Positions 48,017-62,015 are shown, counted from the stretch's first letter. The stretch: 64,000 bases of DNA from Hypholoma sublateritium FD-334 SS-4 (GCA_000827495.1 KN817523.1:300557-364556), one strand, 5' to 3'. Program-made: numbers and translations. The notes: generated by a model from the letters alone, not told the origin.

Positions 48017-49032
48017 TCAGCGCAATAGTGGAGCGCGCTCCTCGTCGCCGACGGCGATGCGGCCGCGCCAGACGATGAGGGCACCATTGACGACACAGAT
48101 GAGCGCGAGGACGGCAAACACGAGGGAAGTCCAGTGAACAAAACCAGATGAGGTCTGGTGCACGAAGACGGCCCAGAGTGACCACGCAATGCCGCCCTCA
48201 GCGGTGGAGAAGGCATACATCGCAGTTGTGCTCTGGAGAGAAGACCTGAAATGTTGTAATTGAATATGAGACCATCAAAAGCGGAAGCGCCGACAAAGCA
48301 AGCGGATGAAGAACTGACAGGAATATAAAGACGAACACCTTGGTCCAGGTCCCCGCGTGCTGATGGTGGCGGTCCACGCCAAAAGCTTCGAATTCGCTAA
48401 CGAGGAGGAGGACGGTGGCCCTGCCACAATAGAGAGAGAAGGGGCGGTGGATAAATAACTCATCTCCCCACGAGTCGGAAATGTGGTGTTTCTTCACAAT
48501 ATTGTTGATGTGCCGAGAGAGAATAAATTAAGAAACATTTTACCGCTGAGGTCGAAATGGATTTACAGCCACAAATAAGACGACGAAAAGAATCAACACG
48601 ACGGCTGGCACAGGTTAGACAAGAGGACAGGAAATCATGATAATTTAGAGAAGAACCACCGTCGACGTAGTGGTGTATAGCCCAGAGGTTGATATAAATG
48701 GCACTCAGGATGCCGAGAAGGGGAAAGCGTCAGGAAATGCTGTCAATAATGACCTTCTTGCCGTTAGGAAGGAATTGGTAAATGACTGTGCCTAGAAAGA
48801 GGAAGTGAATCACAGGCCTGCGAGGTGTATACGTACCACAGGCGCGCAGATGCAGCGATAACACACGCACCAAATGAGGAAGGCCCATAGGGCAGGAGTC
48901 AAGTATGTCTCCTTGCGGTTGAAGTAGATGGAATCGGGCGATGCTTCAGTGTAAATGTTTGAGCCAAGGAAGAGGAGGTAGACAAAGATGTTGACAAGCT
49001 TGAGGAGAATCCCATCCCTCCATGAGGTGGCC
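48017..49032 (-). pseudogene. Dead duplicate of the 38.4 kb membrane protein gene
   Basis: It follows 38398-39431 exon by exon: SWRDGILLKLVNIFVYLLFL, the [13 protein letters not shown] block, the [18 protein letters not shown] block, and GRIAVGDEERAPLLR then stop. Two lesions are visible. The ancestral start ATG reads ACG (at about 49030). The Trp codon TGG after IIDSIS reads TGA (about 48730), where the intact copy has W. An upstream in-frame ATG at 49064 might replace the lost start but cannot bypass the nonsense codon. Intron positions are still recognisable, so the copying was DNA-based and the decay is recent. Confidence 0.78.
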
Positions 49033-49862
49033 GTTGTGAGAAATAAGGATGGGGAGCACCTCACCTTAGTGGTTTGAGTGTGAGGCCTTGAGGCCTGATG
49101 TCAAGCATTGATGCCCGTAATCATACCAATCTCTACTTTGTAGTTATACTTAGTTAAATGACCCTTTGGGGCCTTTGCAGCTCTCGATGCACCGCAACTT
49201 GTATCGGTTCAGCCACCGCGACCTTGGATGTTGCCAAATTGTGGAAGCAGCTTTAATTTGACGTCGCCAACGACCACGCAGGTATGAAAGAACTTGCACG
49301 ATGAAATTGTAACATCGCACGGAACGTCAAGAGATTGCTTGACACTTGCGGGCTCCAGGGCGCACCCGATGGCTAAAATGAAAGCAGAACGCCTCGAATG
49401 GTCCGTGCCCGGGACAATCTCTGATAGAGCGATATTCCATCACGTGACGAGAGGGCCGGGTTTGCGCCTTCCTGGGCCGTTCGCGGGAACATATTATCCT
49501 GCAAGGTTATCTCGGGTAAGTATCTACCATAGTACTTTTAGCTTCAAATCATGCACTAAGGTCTACCTTCAGCCGTCTTGCTTTACAAAATGGGTGCCAG
49601 CTGAACCATATGCTCAGATATCCTGCCTAAATTCCGAGGCACAAGTCCCTACAAGTCCGCAGAAGCTCTTTGGCTTTAGCTTCCTCACCACATGTTCCAA
49701 GAAGTACTGGAATGATCTCGCTGAATTAACGCTGAATTGCTACAAGAACGAATTTTCAGTCAGTCTCATAGTCAATCGACCAGTTTCTGATCACATGGCC
49801 TTACCCCCACTCAAACCGGTTATGTTTTATCCTTCCTTTTTCCAGAGTTATTGTCCACCGCC
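49033..49862. other. Divergent flank and galactokinase promoter
   Basis: Between the pseudogene 5' end and the galactokinase start. A 202-codon frame at 49294-49902 overlaps the galactokinase start and shows no recognisable protein. The word gaggccttgaggcctgatg occurs near 49081. Confidence 0.4.
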
Positions 49863-52030
49863 ATGGCGTCAACAGTTATCGCTAGCGGATCGCCCACCAT
49901 GATCGCCCACCAGCCCATCCCCGTCTTCCATACGCTGACAGACGTATTCGGGAGCGAAGAAGCCGCCTTGCCACACGCAAAAAGATGGAACGATCTCGCC
50001 GCTCAGTTCGAGGTGCGCTTCGGGAGAAAGCCAACGTATATCGCGCGAGCGCCAGGACGCGTCAAGTCGGTATTTTCTTCATTTTAGAGTATTATGATGT
50101 GCTGATATAGAATTGACATCACAGTTTGATTGGTATCGCGTAATTCTAGCCCTGTCGATCCGTACGTTTACGTTGTTTTCAGGAGAACACATCGACTATG
50201 CCTTGTTTGGGGTCCTCCCGGCAGCGGTAGAGAGAGACATCTTGATCGCGTGCGGCTCCCGACCTACTCAATCACTATCACACCATGCCGAAATTCCAGA
50301 TACACCGGGTAGCGTCATAGCAGAGAACTTGCATCCCAAATATACTCGTCAAGTCTTTGCCCCGGCCGTCAAAGAACCACAGGAAGTCAGCGAACAAGAC
50401 GCTCATGCTGAAAGTTGGAAACTAGATATCAATACAAAGGAACTGCGATGGGAGAGCTACGTCAAAGCCGGTTACTATGTGAGCTAGAATAAATCTCCTA
50501 TGAGATGAATAAGTAACTAAATATCAGCTGTTAGGGTGTCCTAAATCACCATTTCTCTGGGGTCGAAAATTCTCCTGCTCATGTGGATCTCTTGGTCACT
50601 GGGTCCGTCCCAGCTGGTTCTGGTTTGTCTTCAAGTGCTGCGATGGTTGTAGCGAGTACACTCGCATTTTTAGCCGTCAACGGAAAGGTGGGCGATTCCG
50701 TTTTTTGGTGTAATACTGCTCAACTATTAGGAAAACTAGCTAGAAGATAACGGCGGGCATAAGTCCCTCGATAAAGGAGGTTTAGTAGAATTGGCAATGA
50801 AAAACGAGAAACGAGTAGGTATGTAAACGGACGGTCAAGGTCGACGTTGTGTCTAATATATATTCCAGGCGTTAACAGCGGAGGGTACGATAAACTACAT
50901 ACCTAAAGACTGTAATCAATCTAACCCCTTCATCAGGATGGATCAAGCAGCGTCCGTCATGTCCGACCCCTCGTCCGCGCTATACATCAGGTTCTACCCG
51001 TCGCTCACAGCCTCCGCCGTCCGCCTCCCCACGCGCGCCGTCTTCGTCATCGCCAACTCCCTCGTTGTCGCCGACAAGGCGCTCAGCGCCAAGCGTGGCT
51101 ACAACCTCCGCGTCGTCGAGACGCTCGTCGGCGCGCGCATCCTCGCGCAGGCCGTCGGCCTGCCCATCGCGCCCGTGGACCGAATTACGTACCGCGAGGT
51201 CGTCGGCCGCTTCGCGGGCGAGCAGCCCGGCGCGGACATGGGCGCAGACGCGCTCGAGGCGGCTATCACGCGCCTCGAGCCGCGGCTCGACGTACTGAAG
51301 CCGAGTGTCACAGATGGCGTCCAGCTCGGCGTGACGATGGAAGAGATGGTGCAGATGAGCGGGCTGGCGCCGGACGCCTTCCACGAGGCGTACCTCTCTT
51401 GGGTTGACAGTGAGTCTCCCCATCCACCGCACCGCTCGTACCGTGATTAACGCCAACGTAAACCGCGCAGTCGAGGCGACGCGCTTCCAGTTGTACAAGC
51501 GCGCGAAGCACGTCCTTACTGAGGCGCGGCGCGTTCTGCAGTTCCGGCGCGCGTGCGTAGAGGTGGAGGCTGCCGCCAGCAGCGACGGCTCGGAGGCCGC
51601 GCTTATCGACAGCCTCGGGCGCCTAATGAACGAATCACAGGTGAGCTGCGCGGAGCTATTCGAGTGCTCGTGTCCGGAGCTGGACGACCTCACGCGCCTC
51701 GCGCGGCAAGCGGGCGCTTACGGTAGCCGATTAACGGGTAAGCCACTTGCATTCGCGATGAGTTCAGCGCTGAGTGCTGATGGTTTATGCTCGTCGTAGG
51801 TGCCGGGTGGGGTGGCTGCACCGTGTCGCTCGTTGCTGAGGGCAAGGTGACAGAGTTTATCCAGAAGGTCAAGGAAACGTATCCTCCGTACAAGAATTTG
51901 GAAGGCACCGCGCTGAGTGAGGCCATCTTCGCGACGAAGCCTGGCCGCGGTGCTTGTGGTCAGTACATCTACTTTGCTCTTGATCTCTTTTGCTTATGAA
52001 ACTTTACCAGTCTTCAAACTAGATGCTTAA
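49863..52030 (+). CDS. GAL1: Galactokinase (GHMP kinase)
   Basis: Ten exons: 49863-50065, 50125-50132 (8 nt), 50183-50478, 50535-50687, 50740-50818, 50869-50884 (16 nt), 50937-51409, 51471-51737, 51800-51958 and 52011-52030. They total 1674 nt (557 aa), with every phase consistent. It phosphorylates galactose at C1 with ATP, the first committed step of the Leloir pathway, in the cytosol. Motifs: the signature IARAPGRVNLIGEHIDY near residue 65, the ATP-binding PAGSGLSSSAAM, the catalytic aspartate in VNSGGMDQAAS (about D254), and the C-terminal TGAGWGGCTVSLV. The NLIG part of the signature is encoded by the 8-nt exon, and the first donor is gtcggt. The ATG has a good context (ccgccatgg). The length is slightly above the fungal norm of about 520-530. 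No other Leloir gene is in the window. Confidence 0.92.
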
Positions 52031-52323
52031 TTATCACTATTTTGCAACTGGAATCCATTGTGAATATTTAGAAAGAAAAATGTATGTAAAATTGATGTAA
52101 AGTCGCAAATACAATCGACGAGCCCTTTGAAACCGATGCGTTTCCATGTCAAGAACATCGCCTAAAACATTGCTACTCCAGGAGCAAAGGTTTTTTTTCA
52201 GCAACTCAAGCACAACTCTTGCATAAGCAGTGTAGATAAATATTATATTTGACGACTCGAAGAACAATTATGTATCCACTACAGTGATATAAAAGTACAA
52301 TGCAATTCAATATCAATTTCACT

Positions 52324-54921
<2,598 letters not shown>

Positions 54922-54968
54922 CTCCGGAGGGGTGTGGTGCGGTGCAGCTGAGCAGCGCGCAGGCGCGG

Positions 54969-54977
54969 TTTATATAT
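54969..54977 (-). promoter_or_regulatory. TATA-like box of KAR2
   Basis: The minus strand reads gatatataaac about 50 bp upstream of the KAR2 start codon. Position and sequence suit a TATA box with a short 5' UTR, as expected for a stress-inducible gene. No clear unfolded-protein-response element was found by eye. Confidence 0.4.
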
Positions 54978-55615
54978 CATTCCGCCCCGCGCGCCACGTA
55001 CACACGTCGAAGCCGGCGCACAGCTTGCTTGATGCTGAGCCGCTCGCCGCTCGCGTGCGCGGACGTGGAGGCCCGCGAACTGACTCGACTGCACGTTGGT
55101 TACCAGCTGAGCCGCACCGTCGCTACGTGTGCGCGGCGGATCACGCGTTCTCCGATCCGCTTCGGGGTGGCGCAATCGGAACGTGGGCGCTTGATAGGCG
55201 CTTGCGTTTCACCTCCACGAAACGCAGGGCGGGTGAACTCAACGGCCTCAGCACAGTCTTTACCGTGAACTCAAACCACCCATAGAGAAAAATTAACAGG
55301 AGATTTGCATGGAATAGCGGCGAACCGCACGCGAGCTGACAGAGGGACAGCGGGACCACACAGGCCGAGCAAGATGCCCGCCACCACAAACAAAATTAAC
55401 AGCTAAAACTTAAACACAAAACAATTATTACTGGGGTACAATATGTCCATCCATTCAGCTCATAGTATATGGCCGTGTATCTAATGTACACAAATTAAAT
55501 AATTCGTCCGACGGAAACAAAGGCCGCAAACGCAGACAAAACGGCGGGCGCCCTGCAAGCTAAGCAACACCACCGCGGAGCGCAGAAAAAAAATACATAT
55601 CCTTCGCGTGCCTGC
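54978..55615. other. KAR2 upstream / PEPCK downstream region
   Basis: Intergenic. Frames at 54716-55389 are GC-rich noise around the KAR2 promoter. The AT-rich part from 55380 on is the probable PEPCK 3' UTR. Confidence 0.45.
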
Positions 55616-57630
55616 CTAGACCGAGGGGCCCGCCTGTCGCACCTTCGCGTCGACGTCCTGCTCGTACAGCGCAAACGCCTTCGTGAACATGCCAGCGAGC
55701 TTTCGCAGCTCCTTCTGGAACGCCTCCTTGTCCGCCCACGCGAGCGACGGGTTGAGCAGCTCGCGCGGCACGCCCTCGAGGGACGTCGGCACGGACAGGT
55801 TGAACGTCCCGAAGTTCTCGAACTCCGCCTTCGCGAGCTCGCCCGAGTGCACCGCGTCCACGATGCGGCGCGTGTACTTGAGCGGGCAGCGCTTTCCGCT
55901 GCCGTACTTGCCGCCCGTCCAGCCGGTGTTGATCAGCCAGCAGTCGACGTTGTGCTTCGCCATGCGCTCTGCGAGCATCGCGGCGTAGCGTCCGGGCTAG
56001 ATACGAATCAATTAGATGTGCATATAGTTGTGAAGATAAAATATACTTACGTGGAGGACAATGAAGGGCGCGCTGTAGCACGTCGAGAAGGTAGGGATGG
56101 GCTCGAGGACACCGTCTTCAGTTCCGGGGGTCTTCGAGGTGTAGCCCGCCAAGAAGTGGTAGCTGGCCTGCTCGGGGGTGAGCTTGCTGACGGGGGGGAG
56201 GACACCGAAGGCGTCACAGGTCAACATGATGATGTTCGACGGCTGGCGGTCCACGACGCAGGGGATCTGCGCGTTGGCGATGTACTCGATGGGGTACGCG
56301 CAGCGCGTGTTTTCGGTGATACTGACGTCATCGTAGTCCGGGACGCGGCTGGCGGGGTTGTACACGACGTTCTCGAGGATGCTGCCGTAGCGGATGGCGC
56401 CAAAGATGTCGGGCTCCTTCTCGGCGGAGAGGTTGATGCACTTGGCGTAGCATCCACCCTCGATGTTGAACACACCGGTGTCGGACCAGACGTGCTCGTC
56501 GTCTCCGATGAGGTTACGTTCCGGATCAGCGGAAAGGGTGGTCTTTCCAGTTCCGGAGAGGCCGAAAAACAGGGTAACGTCGCCCTTCTCGATACCAACG
56601 TTGGCGGAGGAGTGCAGGGATAGCGTGCCGAATTTGACGGGTTGCAGGTAGTGCTACAGAGGAGATCAAACGTTGGCAAAAAAAGCTCAGAGCTGGTGGG
56701 AGAGCCTACCATGACTGAGAAGACACCCTTCTTCATCTCGCCTGCGTACTCAGTACCCAAAATAACCATCTCCATGCGCTTGAAGTTGATCTCCACGGAG
56801 GTGGTAGAGCTCATACCCTTGGTGAAGCGATTGGCTGGGAACTGACCAGCGTTGTAGATTATGAAATCGGGCTCGCCAAAGTTGGCGAGCTGTTCCTCAG
56901 TTGGTCGGATGAGCATGTTGTTCTATAAGATTATTAGACGCATTATCTCAGGATAAAACGGGATGAGAATGTACCATGAAGAGAGCATGGTAAGCCCGGG
57001 CGCAGATCACGCGGACTTTGATGCGGTATTTTGGGTCCCACTGAACATGGAAAATGAGTTTGTGCGGGCTGAAATTTGACAAGGGAAACATACACCAGCG
57101 TATCCATCGAAGACGTAGACGTTTTCGCGGGTATTCAGGTAATCGATGGCACGCTCGCGGTTGATCTCAAAGGTGTCTAAAATAAAATATGGGAATGAGA
57201 AGCGATTATGACGTGCATGCAAAAGACATACGCTCGTCCATCTTGATGTTCACAGACCCCCACCAGATGTCGTCTTTGCTGGTGTCCTCATAGACAATAC
57301 GCTTGTCCTTGGGACTCCGGCCGGTCTTCTTCCCCGAGAAGTTAATCAGTGCGCCGGAAGAGGAGATGATGGCACCCTCGTTGCGGATGGCATCTTCGTA
57401 GAGCAGAGCAACAGGAGCATTGCGCTTAATCTGAATGCGATCCATGTCGAATCCGGCCTGCGAGAAGTACTCGAGATCCTGACCGATGACTGCAAGGGCG
57501 ATGAGCGAAATAAGCAGATCGCCGAAGGGGGAAACGTACGGTTCGAGTGCTGCTCATGATCATGGGACTGGGCGTAGTTCTTGTGGAGGATGTGGGGGGT
57601 AACGTAGGGGGTGTGGTGGGGGAGAACCAT
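55616..57630 (-). CDS. PCK1: Phosphoenolpyruvate carboxykinase (ATP)
   Basis: Seven exons on the minus strand: 57540-57630, 57232-57489, 57094-57176, 56975-57040, 56710-56922, 56051-56653 and 55616-55996. They total 1695 nt (564 aa), the usual size. It converts oxaloacetate and ATP to phosphoenolpyruvate and CO2, the key cytosolic step of gluconeogenesis. Motifs: [15 protein letters not shown], the [20 protein letters not shown] region, the P-loop [13 protein letters not shown], the metal-binding [27 protein letters not shown], and [17 protein letters not shown]. The P-loop type and DNIEGG-like motif mark the ATP-dependent family. The ATG at 57630 follows caaa. It is divergent from NAA50, which shares its 526-bp promoter region. 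In fungi this gene is normally induced on non-sugar carbon; I see no specific operator. Confidence 0.95.
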
Positions 57631-57768
57631 TTTGGTAGGCGGAGGTGCGGGGAACTGAAATAGGATGAGTGTACCGAAAAACAAGATCCGGGAGGCAGAC
57701 GGACCTTTCTACAGGGTCTAGGAGAGGAGGAGAAAGGATATGTGGGGCGATGGAGGCGGGAGGTCTGC

Positions 57769-57775
57769 TGTTTTA
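57769..57775 (-). promoter_or_regulatory. TATA-like box of PCK1
   Basis: The minus strand reads tataaaa about 140 bp upstream of the start codon, a plausible TATA box for a strongly regulated gene. The 5' UTR between them ends in a possible splice acceptor (tttcag), so a UTR intron cannot be excluded. Confidence 0.4.
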
Positions 57776-58156
57776 TAGCAGACCATAATCGTCGCTCCAT
57801 CCGGGTGGAATCCCAGGATTCTGCGGGGGCAAATCACAGCCCTGGCTCGGGGACTGGCCGGTATTGCCCGACCGCCTGGGCGCCCTTTGTGGTTGCCCGT
57901 ACACACCACGGATTCCTGCTCCCGTACACCCTCTCCGCACGGAACAAACGCCAACATACCAGCCACCACCGCGGCTGCTATCACATGCACACTCTGCCAT
58001 ATCCGGAAGTTACGCACGCAGGATTCACCCCGTCTAGGCCGTCGTCCGTCGGCTCCCCGTGGACCAATCCGGCTTCCGGCTGCCAATAGGGGCACGCGTG
58101 TTTCCAACTCGTCCGCACATAAACGCCTGCCCCGGGTCCCATGTCCCAGCAGTATT
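57776..58156. other. Shared PCK1/NAA50 promoter
   Basis: Divergent promoter. Two CCAAT words (about 58063 and 58083, plus strand) lie 75-95 bp upstream of the NAA50 start and could bind the Hap complex. No carbon-source element identified. Confidence 0.4.
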
Positions 58157-58834
58157 ATGCCCACCGCCGCCCCAGACGACATCCTCGTCAAGGCGCTCAC
58201 CTCGCGCGACCTCCCCAAGGTCCGTGAGCTCCATGTGCGTACCGTCTGCATTTTTATGATGAATGCTTTATTTGGGTCCGCCATGTGCTGATTGGACAGG
58301 CAGGCGGCACTGCTGCCTGTCACGTACCCACCCGCCTTCTTCCTCCAGCTCCTGCTCATGCCGACTCGCGCATGCTACGTTGCTTACAAGAAGACACACC
58401 CCAGCATCCCCATCGGCTTCATTTCGGCAGCGATCCAGCAGCCAGTGGCCGCCCTCCCATCTTTCGCCCCAGACGACTCGGACGCGGGTACCGAAGATAG
58501 TCCCTTTGTTTCCGCGAGACCTAGGGACAAGACCGCGCTCGATCTAACGAAGGCGCGCTTGGAGATCCTGACGCTGGGCGTGCTGCCGTCGCACCAGCAT
58601 TGCGGTCTCGCCCGCAGGCTGGTCAGGCGGGTCGTCGACGCGCTGCGGATGTCGTGTGCCGCCAATGCTGTTGATGGCATTCCGATCTTCGCAAATGTAG
58701 CGGTATCGAACACCGAAGCTCTCAAATTCTACAAGCGCATCGGGTTGGAGGTTTCTCCCTGTATAATCCGCAACTTGTATCGGACACTTTCGTACGGCTC
58801 GAAGGATGCGTATCTCGTCGTGGGCGTTATCTAA
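58157..58834 (+). CDS. NAA50: N-alpha-acetyltransferase 50-like GNAT enzyme
   Basis: Exons 58157-58234 and 58304-58834 give 202 aa. Seen: an N-terminal helix (VKALTSRDLPKVRELH), AALLPVTYPPAFFLQLL (NAA50 has FPVSYNDKFY here), the core strands LEILTLGVLPSHQHCGLARR with the acetyl-CoA loop (Q-x-x-G-x-A type), and IFANVAVSNTEALKFYKRIG with the usual Asn and Tyr. Known: NAA50 (San) acetylates protein N-termini starting with Met and associates with the NatA complex. An extra stretch of about 40 residues (SFAPDDSDAGTEDSPFVSAR and on) separates two core strands, which is common in fungal members. Another GNAT is possible but the PVTYPPxFF segment favours NAA50. Confidence 0.8.
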
Positions 58835-59236
58835 CTCCTGTATGTATTTTGCTGTTATTTTTACCTGTACTTAGATACAATGTACTACGTAGATACTAGA
58901 TATCCCCTTGTATAGATGCTTTATGTATTCCCCAAACCTTCGAGCGCAGCCAATGATTTGCCAGTGATATTGACCTCGGTCCCCTTGAACCGATGACCGC
59001 CCTCCTGTGGCCCCCCGACGAGGAAACTGTATTGAGCACTGGTCGGCTTCCCCATGACCCCATGTCCTCCCGCCCCTGAAAGTCTTAATTTAGTAACTCA
59101 CGTGCTGACGCGCCTGTGACGTCGACGCGAACCGTCACAAGATCTCAACTTGGGAATCCGACCAATCCTGGCGCAAACGACGACGCGCCAGCCACCGACG
59201 ACGGCGCCACCGACCGAGTCCCCAGCGCTACGGGCC
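58835..59236. other. Intergenic region
   Basis: 3' UTR of NAA50 and promoter of SLX1. No site recognised. Confidence 0.45.
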
Positions 59237-61814
59237 ATGCTCCCGCTCCTCCCCATCCGCCAGCTGGGCGCCCGCTCCTCCATCCTCCAGCACGCCTTCC
59301 CCTCTTTCTACGCTTGCTACCTGCTCAAGTCCGTCCAAACCCCCGAGTCCACCACGTAGGTCCCCGTCTGCGCGCGTCGTCAAAGGGCCCACTGGCTAAA
59401 CCACATAGGGTGTACATAGGCAGCACACCGTCGCCGCCGCGCCGCATCAGGTACCGCCCATTCTCCTTTCAGAGCTCTGCATGTCTCACACTCCTGCAGG
59501 CAGCATAATGGCGAGATCGCGCAGGGCGCGCGCAAGACGCAGAGGAAGCGCCCATGGGTCATGCAGATGATCGTGCATGGCTTTCCTTCCCGGCTGGTGC
59601 GTCGTTCGTACCCTCCCTGCTGGGATGCGGCGGCTGACCCGCACCCGCACCCAGGCCGCGCTCCAATTCGAGTGGGCGTGGCAGCACCCGCACAAGTCGC
59701 GTCACATGCGCGACTCGACCGGCCGTCTCTTCGGCGAGCGGCGCAGCAAGGCGATGAAGAAGAACGTCGCGTACGTGCCCCCCGTCCCACACATTACGCG
59801 CTCTAAACTCGGCGCTGCTCCCCACGCGCTATTCCAGTATCGTCCGGTCTATGATCGCGCGCCACCCGTTTAACAGATGGCCGCTGCACGTCAAGCTATT
59901 CACAGAAGAGGCCGTGGCCCATTGGGCCGCGTCCGTGCGCGCGCCGCACGTGGCGCCGCTCCCGCCGGGGTTTACGTGCGCCGTCGAGCTCGAGGGCGTC
60001 GACGGAAAGTCCGGGCACCCGGGATCAGGGCGCACAGGCCCCATGGCGGCCGACGACGGTGCGCGCGCTCCATATTTACCCCCACAGCCACGCTCACCCG
60101 GCCTATCGCCCAGCCGAGTTCACGGCGGCGCTCCTCGCTAAGAATACCGCGCTCATTGCGTCTGGGCGCGGCCTGGACTGCACGGTGTGCCACGCCCCGC
60201 TGGACATGCACGCGAGCGTAAGCACCCCAGATCTGCCGTGCCGCGCGCATTATCGTTGACGAGCCCCGGCAGAACGCGCTCGCCACGGCGCTGTGCCCGC
60301 ACGAGGGCTGCGTCGCGGCGTCGCACCTCGCGTGCCTCGCGCAGCACTTCCTCACGGAGGAAGGCGGCGCGGGCACGGAGTTTATCCCGCGCGGCGGGCA
60401 CTGCGCGGCGTGTGCGGAGTACACGCTGTGGGGCGACGTCGTGCGCGGGTGCTACCGCCGCCTCCCGCCGAACGGGCAGGAGTACGCGGACATCGCGAGC
60501 GACGACATGTTCGTCACGGACGATGACCCTCCGACGCCGGCGCGCCGCAAGGCGGGCGGCGCGAAGCGCAAGCGCCTGGGGGAGGCCCCGGGGACGGACA
60601 GCAGCGAGGGCGAGTCGTTCGACTTTGATAATATCGCGTCGAGCTCGGGGTCGGGCAGCGGCGCGTTAGTGAAGCGCACGCCGGGGCGCCCGCGCACTGT
60701 GCGGGCGGCGGGCATTACGCCCAAGCCGCGGAAGGCGCGTGCGTTGTCGATGACGCCGCGCGCGAAGCCGGGGCCCAAGCCCAAGCCAAAGATCGCCAAG
60801 GCGATGGGAAAGACGCGCGCACCGGCGATGGGCGTGGACGCGCTCTCGGTAAGCAGCGAGGGCGAGGTGTTCGACTTCGACAACATCGCGTCGAGCTCAG
60901 ACTCAGACGGCGCCACGCCCGCGAAGCGCAAGCCGGGCCGGCCGCGCGCCGTGCCATCGACGACGCCGCGCGCGAAGCCCGGGCCCAAGCCCAAGCCCAA
61001 GCCCGTGTCGGCGAAGGCGAAAGGTAAGGCGCGCGCGTCTACACCAGACGCGCTGGTCGTCAGCAGCGACGGCGAGTCGTTCGACTTCAGCAACCTCGGC
61101 TCAAGCTCGGACAGCGCGCCACCCACGCCCGTGCGCCGCTCGCCGGGGCGCCCACGCAAGGTCCCCGCAGCCACTACCACACCCGCGCCTCCCACCAGAA
61201 GCGCCCTGCCAAAGACACCGCGATCCAAATCGCCCGCGCGCAAAAGCACCGTGCGCGCATCACCCGCCAAGACTGGCGTTAGACTGTCCGGAACCGAGTC
61301 GCCCGCCGGCAACGCGTCGATCGCGGCCGCAGGCGTGCCACCGAAGCGGAAACCGGGCCGCCCGCGCAAGGATTCGACGCCCTCTGCCCAGGCCCTGCGG
61401 GCGCCCGTGCGACCGTTCCACTCGCAGGCGCTGGGAGGCAGGCCGCTGCCTCGCGCGGGCCCGACTTCGCCCGACAGTAGCAGCGCGAGTTCAGGTGCGC
61501 AATCCGAAGATTTCCTGGGATTGCGCGCTCATACGGGGGCAATTCATTCGTTAGATGTGGAAATCCTAGAAGTATGTGTGGCAGGCTGTGCCAATAATGG
61601 ACGTGGGGCTGGAGAGGGAATGAGCTGCAATCATGCCCCAAATTTTTGGTCCCCCGGGCATACTCGTCCTCCGAACCCGAGACTTGAAGTTGATGATGCT
61701 CTGGCGCAGGCGATGGCGCACTTGTCCGTGTCACCACCGTACCAGCCCCAGCCCGCAGGCTCCGCGCACAGGACGCCCCGCAGAGAAATAGAAGTGATCG
61801 AATTATCGGATTAA
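59237..61814 (+). CDS. SLX1: Structure-specific endonuclease SLX1 with long AT-hook tail
   Basis: Seven exons: 59237-59355, 59409-59450, 59500-59596, 59655-59770, 59838-60058, 60114-60217 and 60273-61814. They total 2241 nt (746 aa) with consistent phases. GIY-YIG nuclease: FYACYLL (24-30), VYIGSTPSPPRRIRQHNGE (41-59), FEWAWQHP with catalytic E92. A C4HC3 RING/PHD-like finger follows: C221, C224, C241, C246, H251, C254, C277 and C280. Known: SLX1 with SLX4 cuts branched DNA such as Holliday junctions. The remaining 450 residues are unusual. Four AT-hook motifs (KRTPGRPR about 367, KRKPGRPR about 451, RRSPGRPR about 521, KRKPGRPR about 591) occur, the first three each preceded by SSxGExFDFxNIxSSS. 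The protein ends EIEVIELSD, resembling a SUMO-interaction motif. SLX4 is not in the window. Confidence 0.9.
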
Positions 61815-62015
61815 GATAACAGCGTATATGAACTCCTGCTGCCAACCTTATTCACATTGAACATTGACCTCCCCACGCCGCACAAGAATAAACGATCGGC
61901 CGCCCCCACCTGTACACGATATGTATTAAGTTAATGTATAATAAATAGTAGCACGCCACGAGACTGCAATGTGCATCCGGACCACGCGCGATGGGCGGGC
62001 CCGTCCCGAGCGAGA
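61815..62015. other. Convergent gap SLX1/MED14
   Basis: Only 200 bp separate the two stop codons. The 3' UTRs probably overlap. Confidence 0.5.

Noticed and set aside
55847..56623. 258-codon plus-strand frame inside PCK1
   Set aside because: Antisense shadow; spans a PCK1 intron and has no recognisable content.
60452..61369. 305-codon minus-strand frame opposite SLX1 exon 7
   Set aside because: GC-rich shadow of the repeated AT-hook coding sequence.
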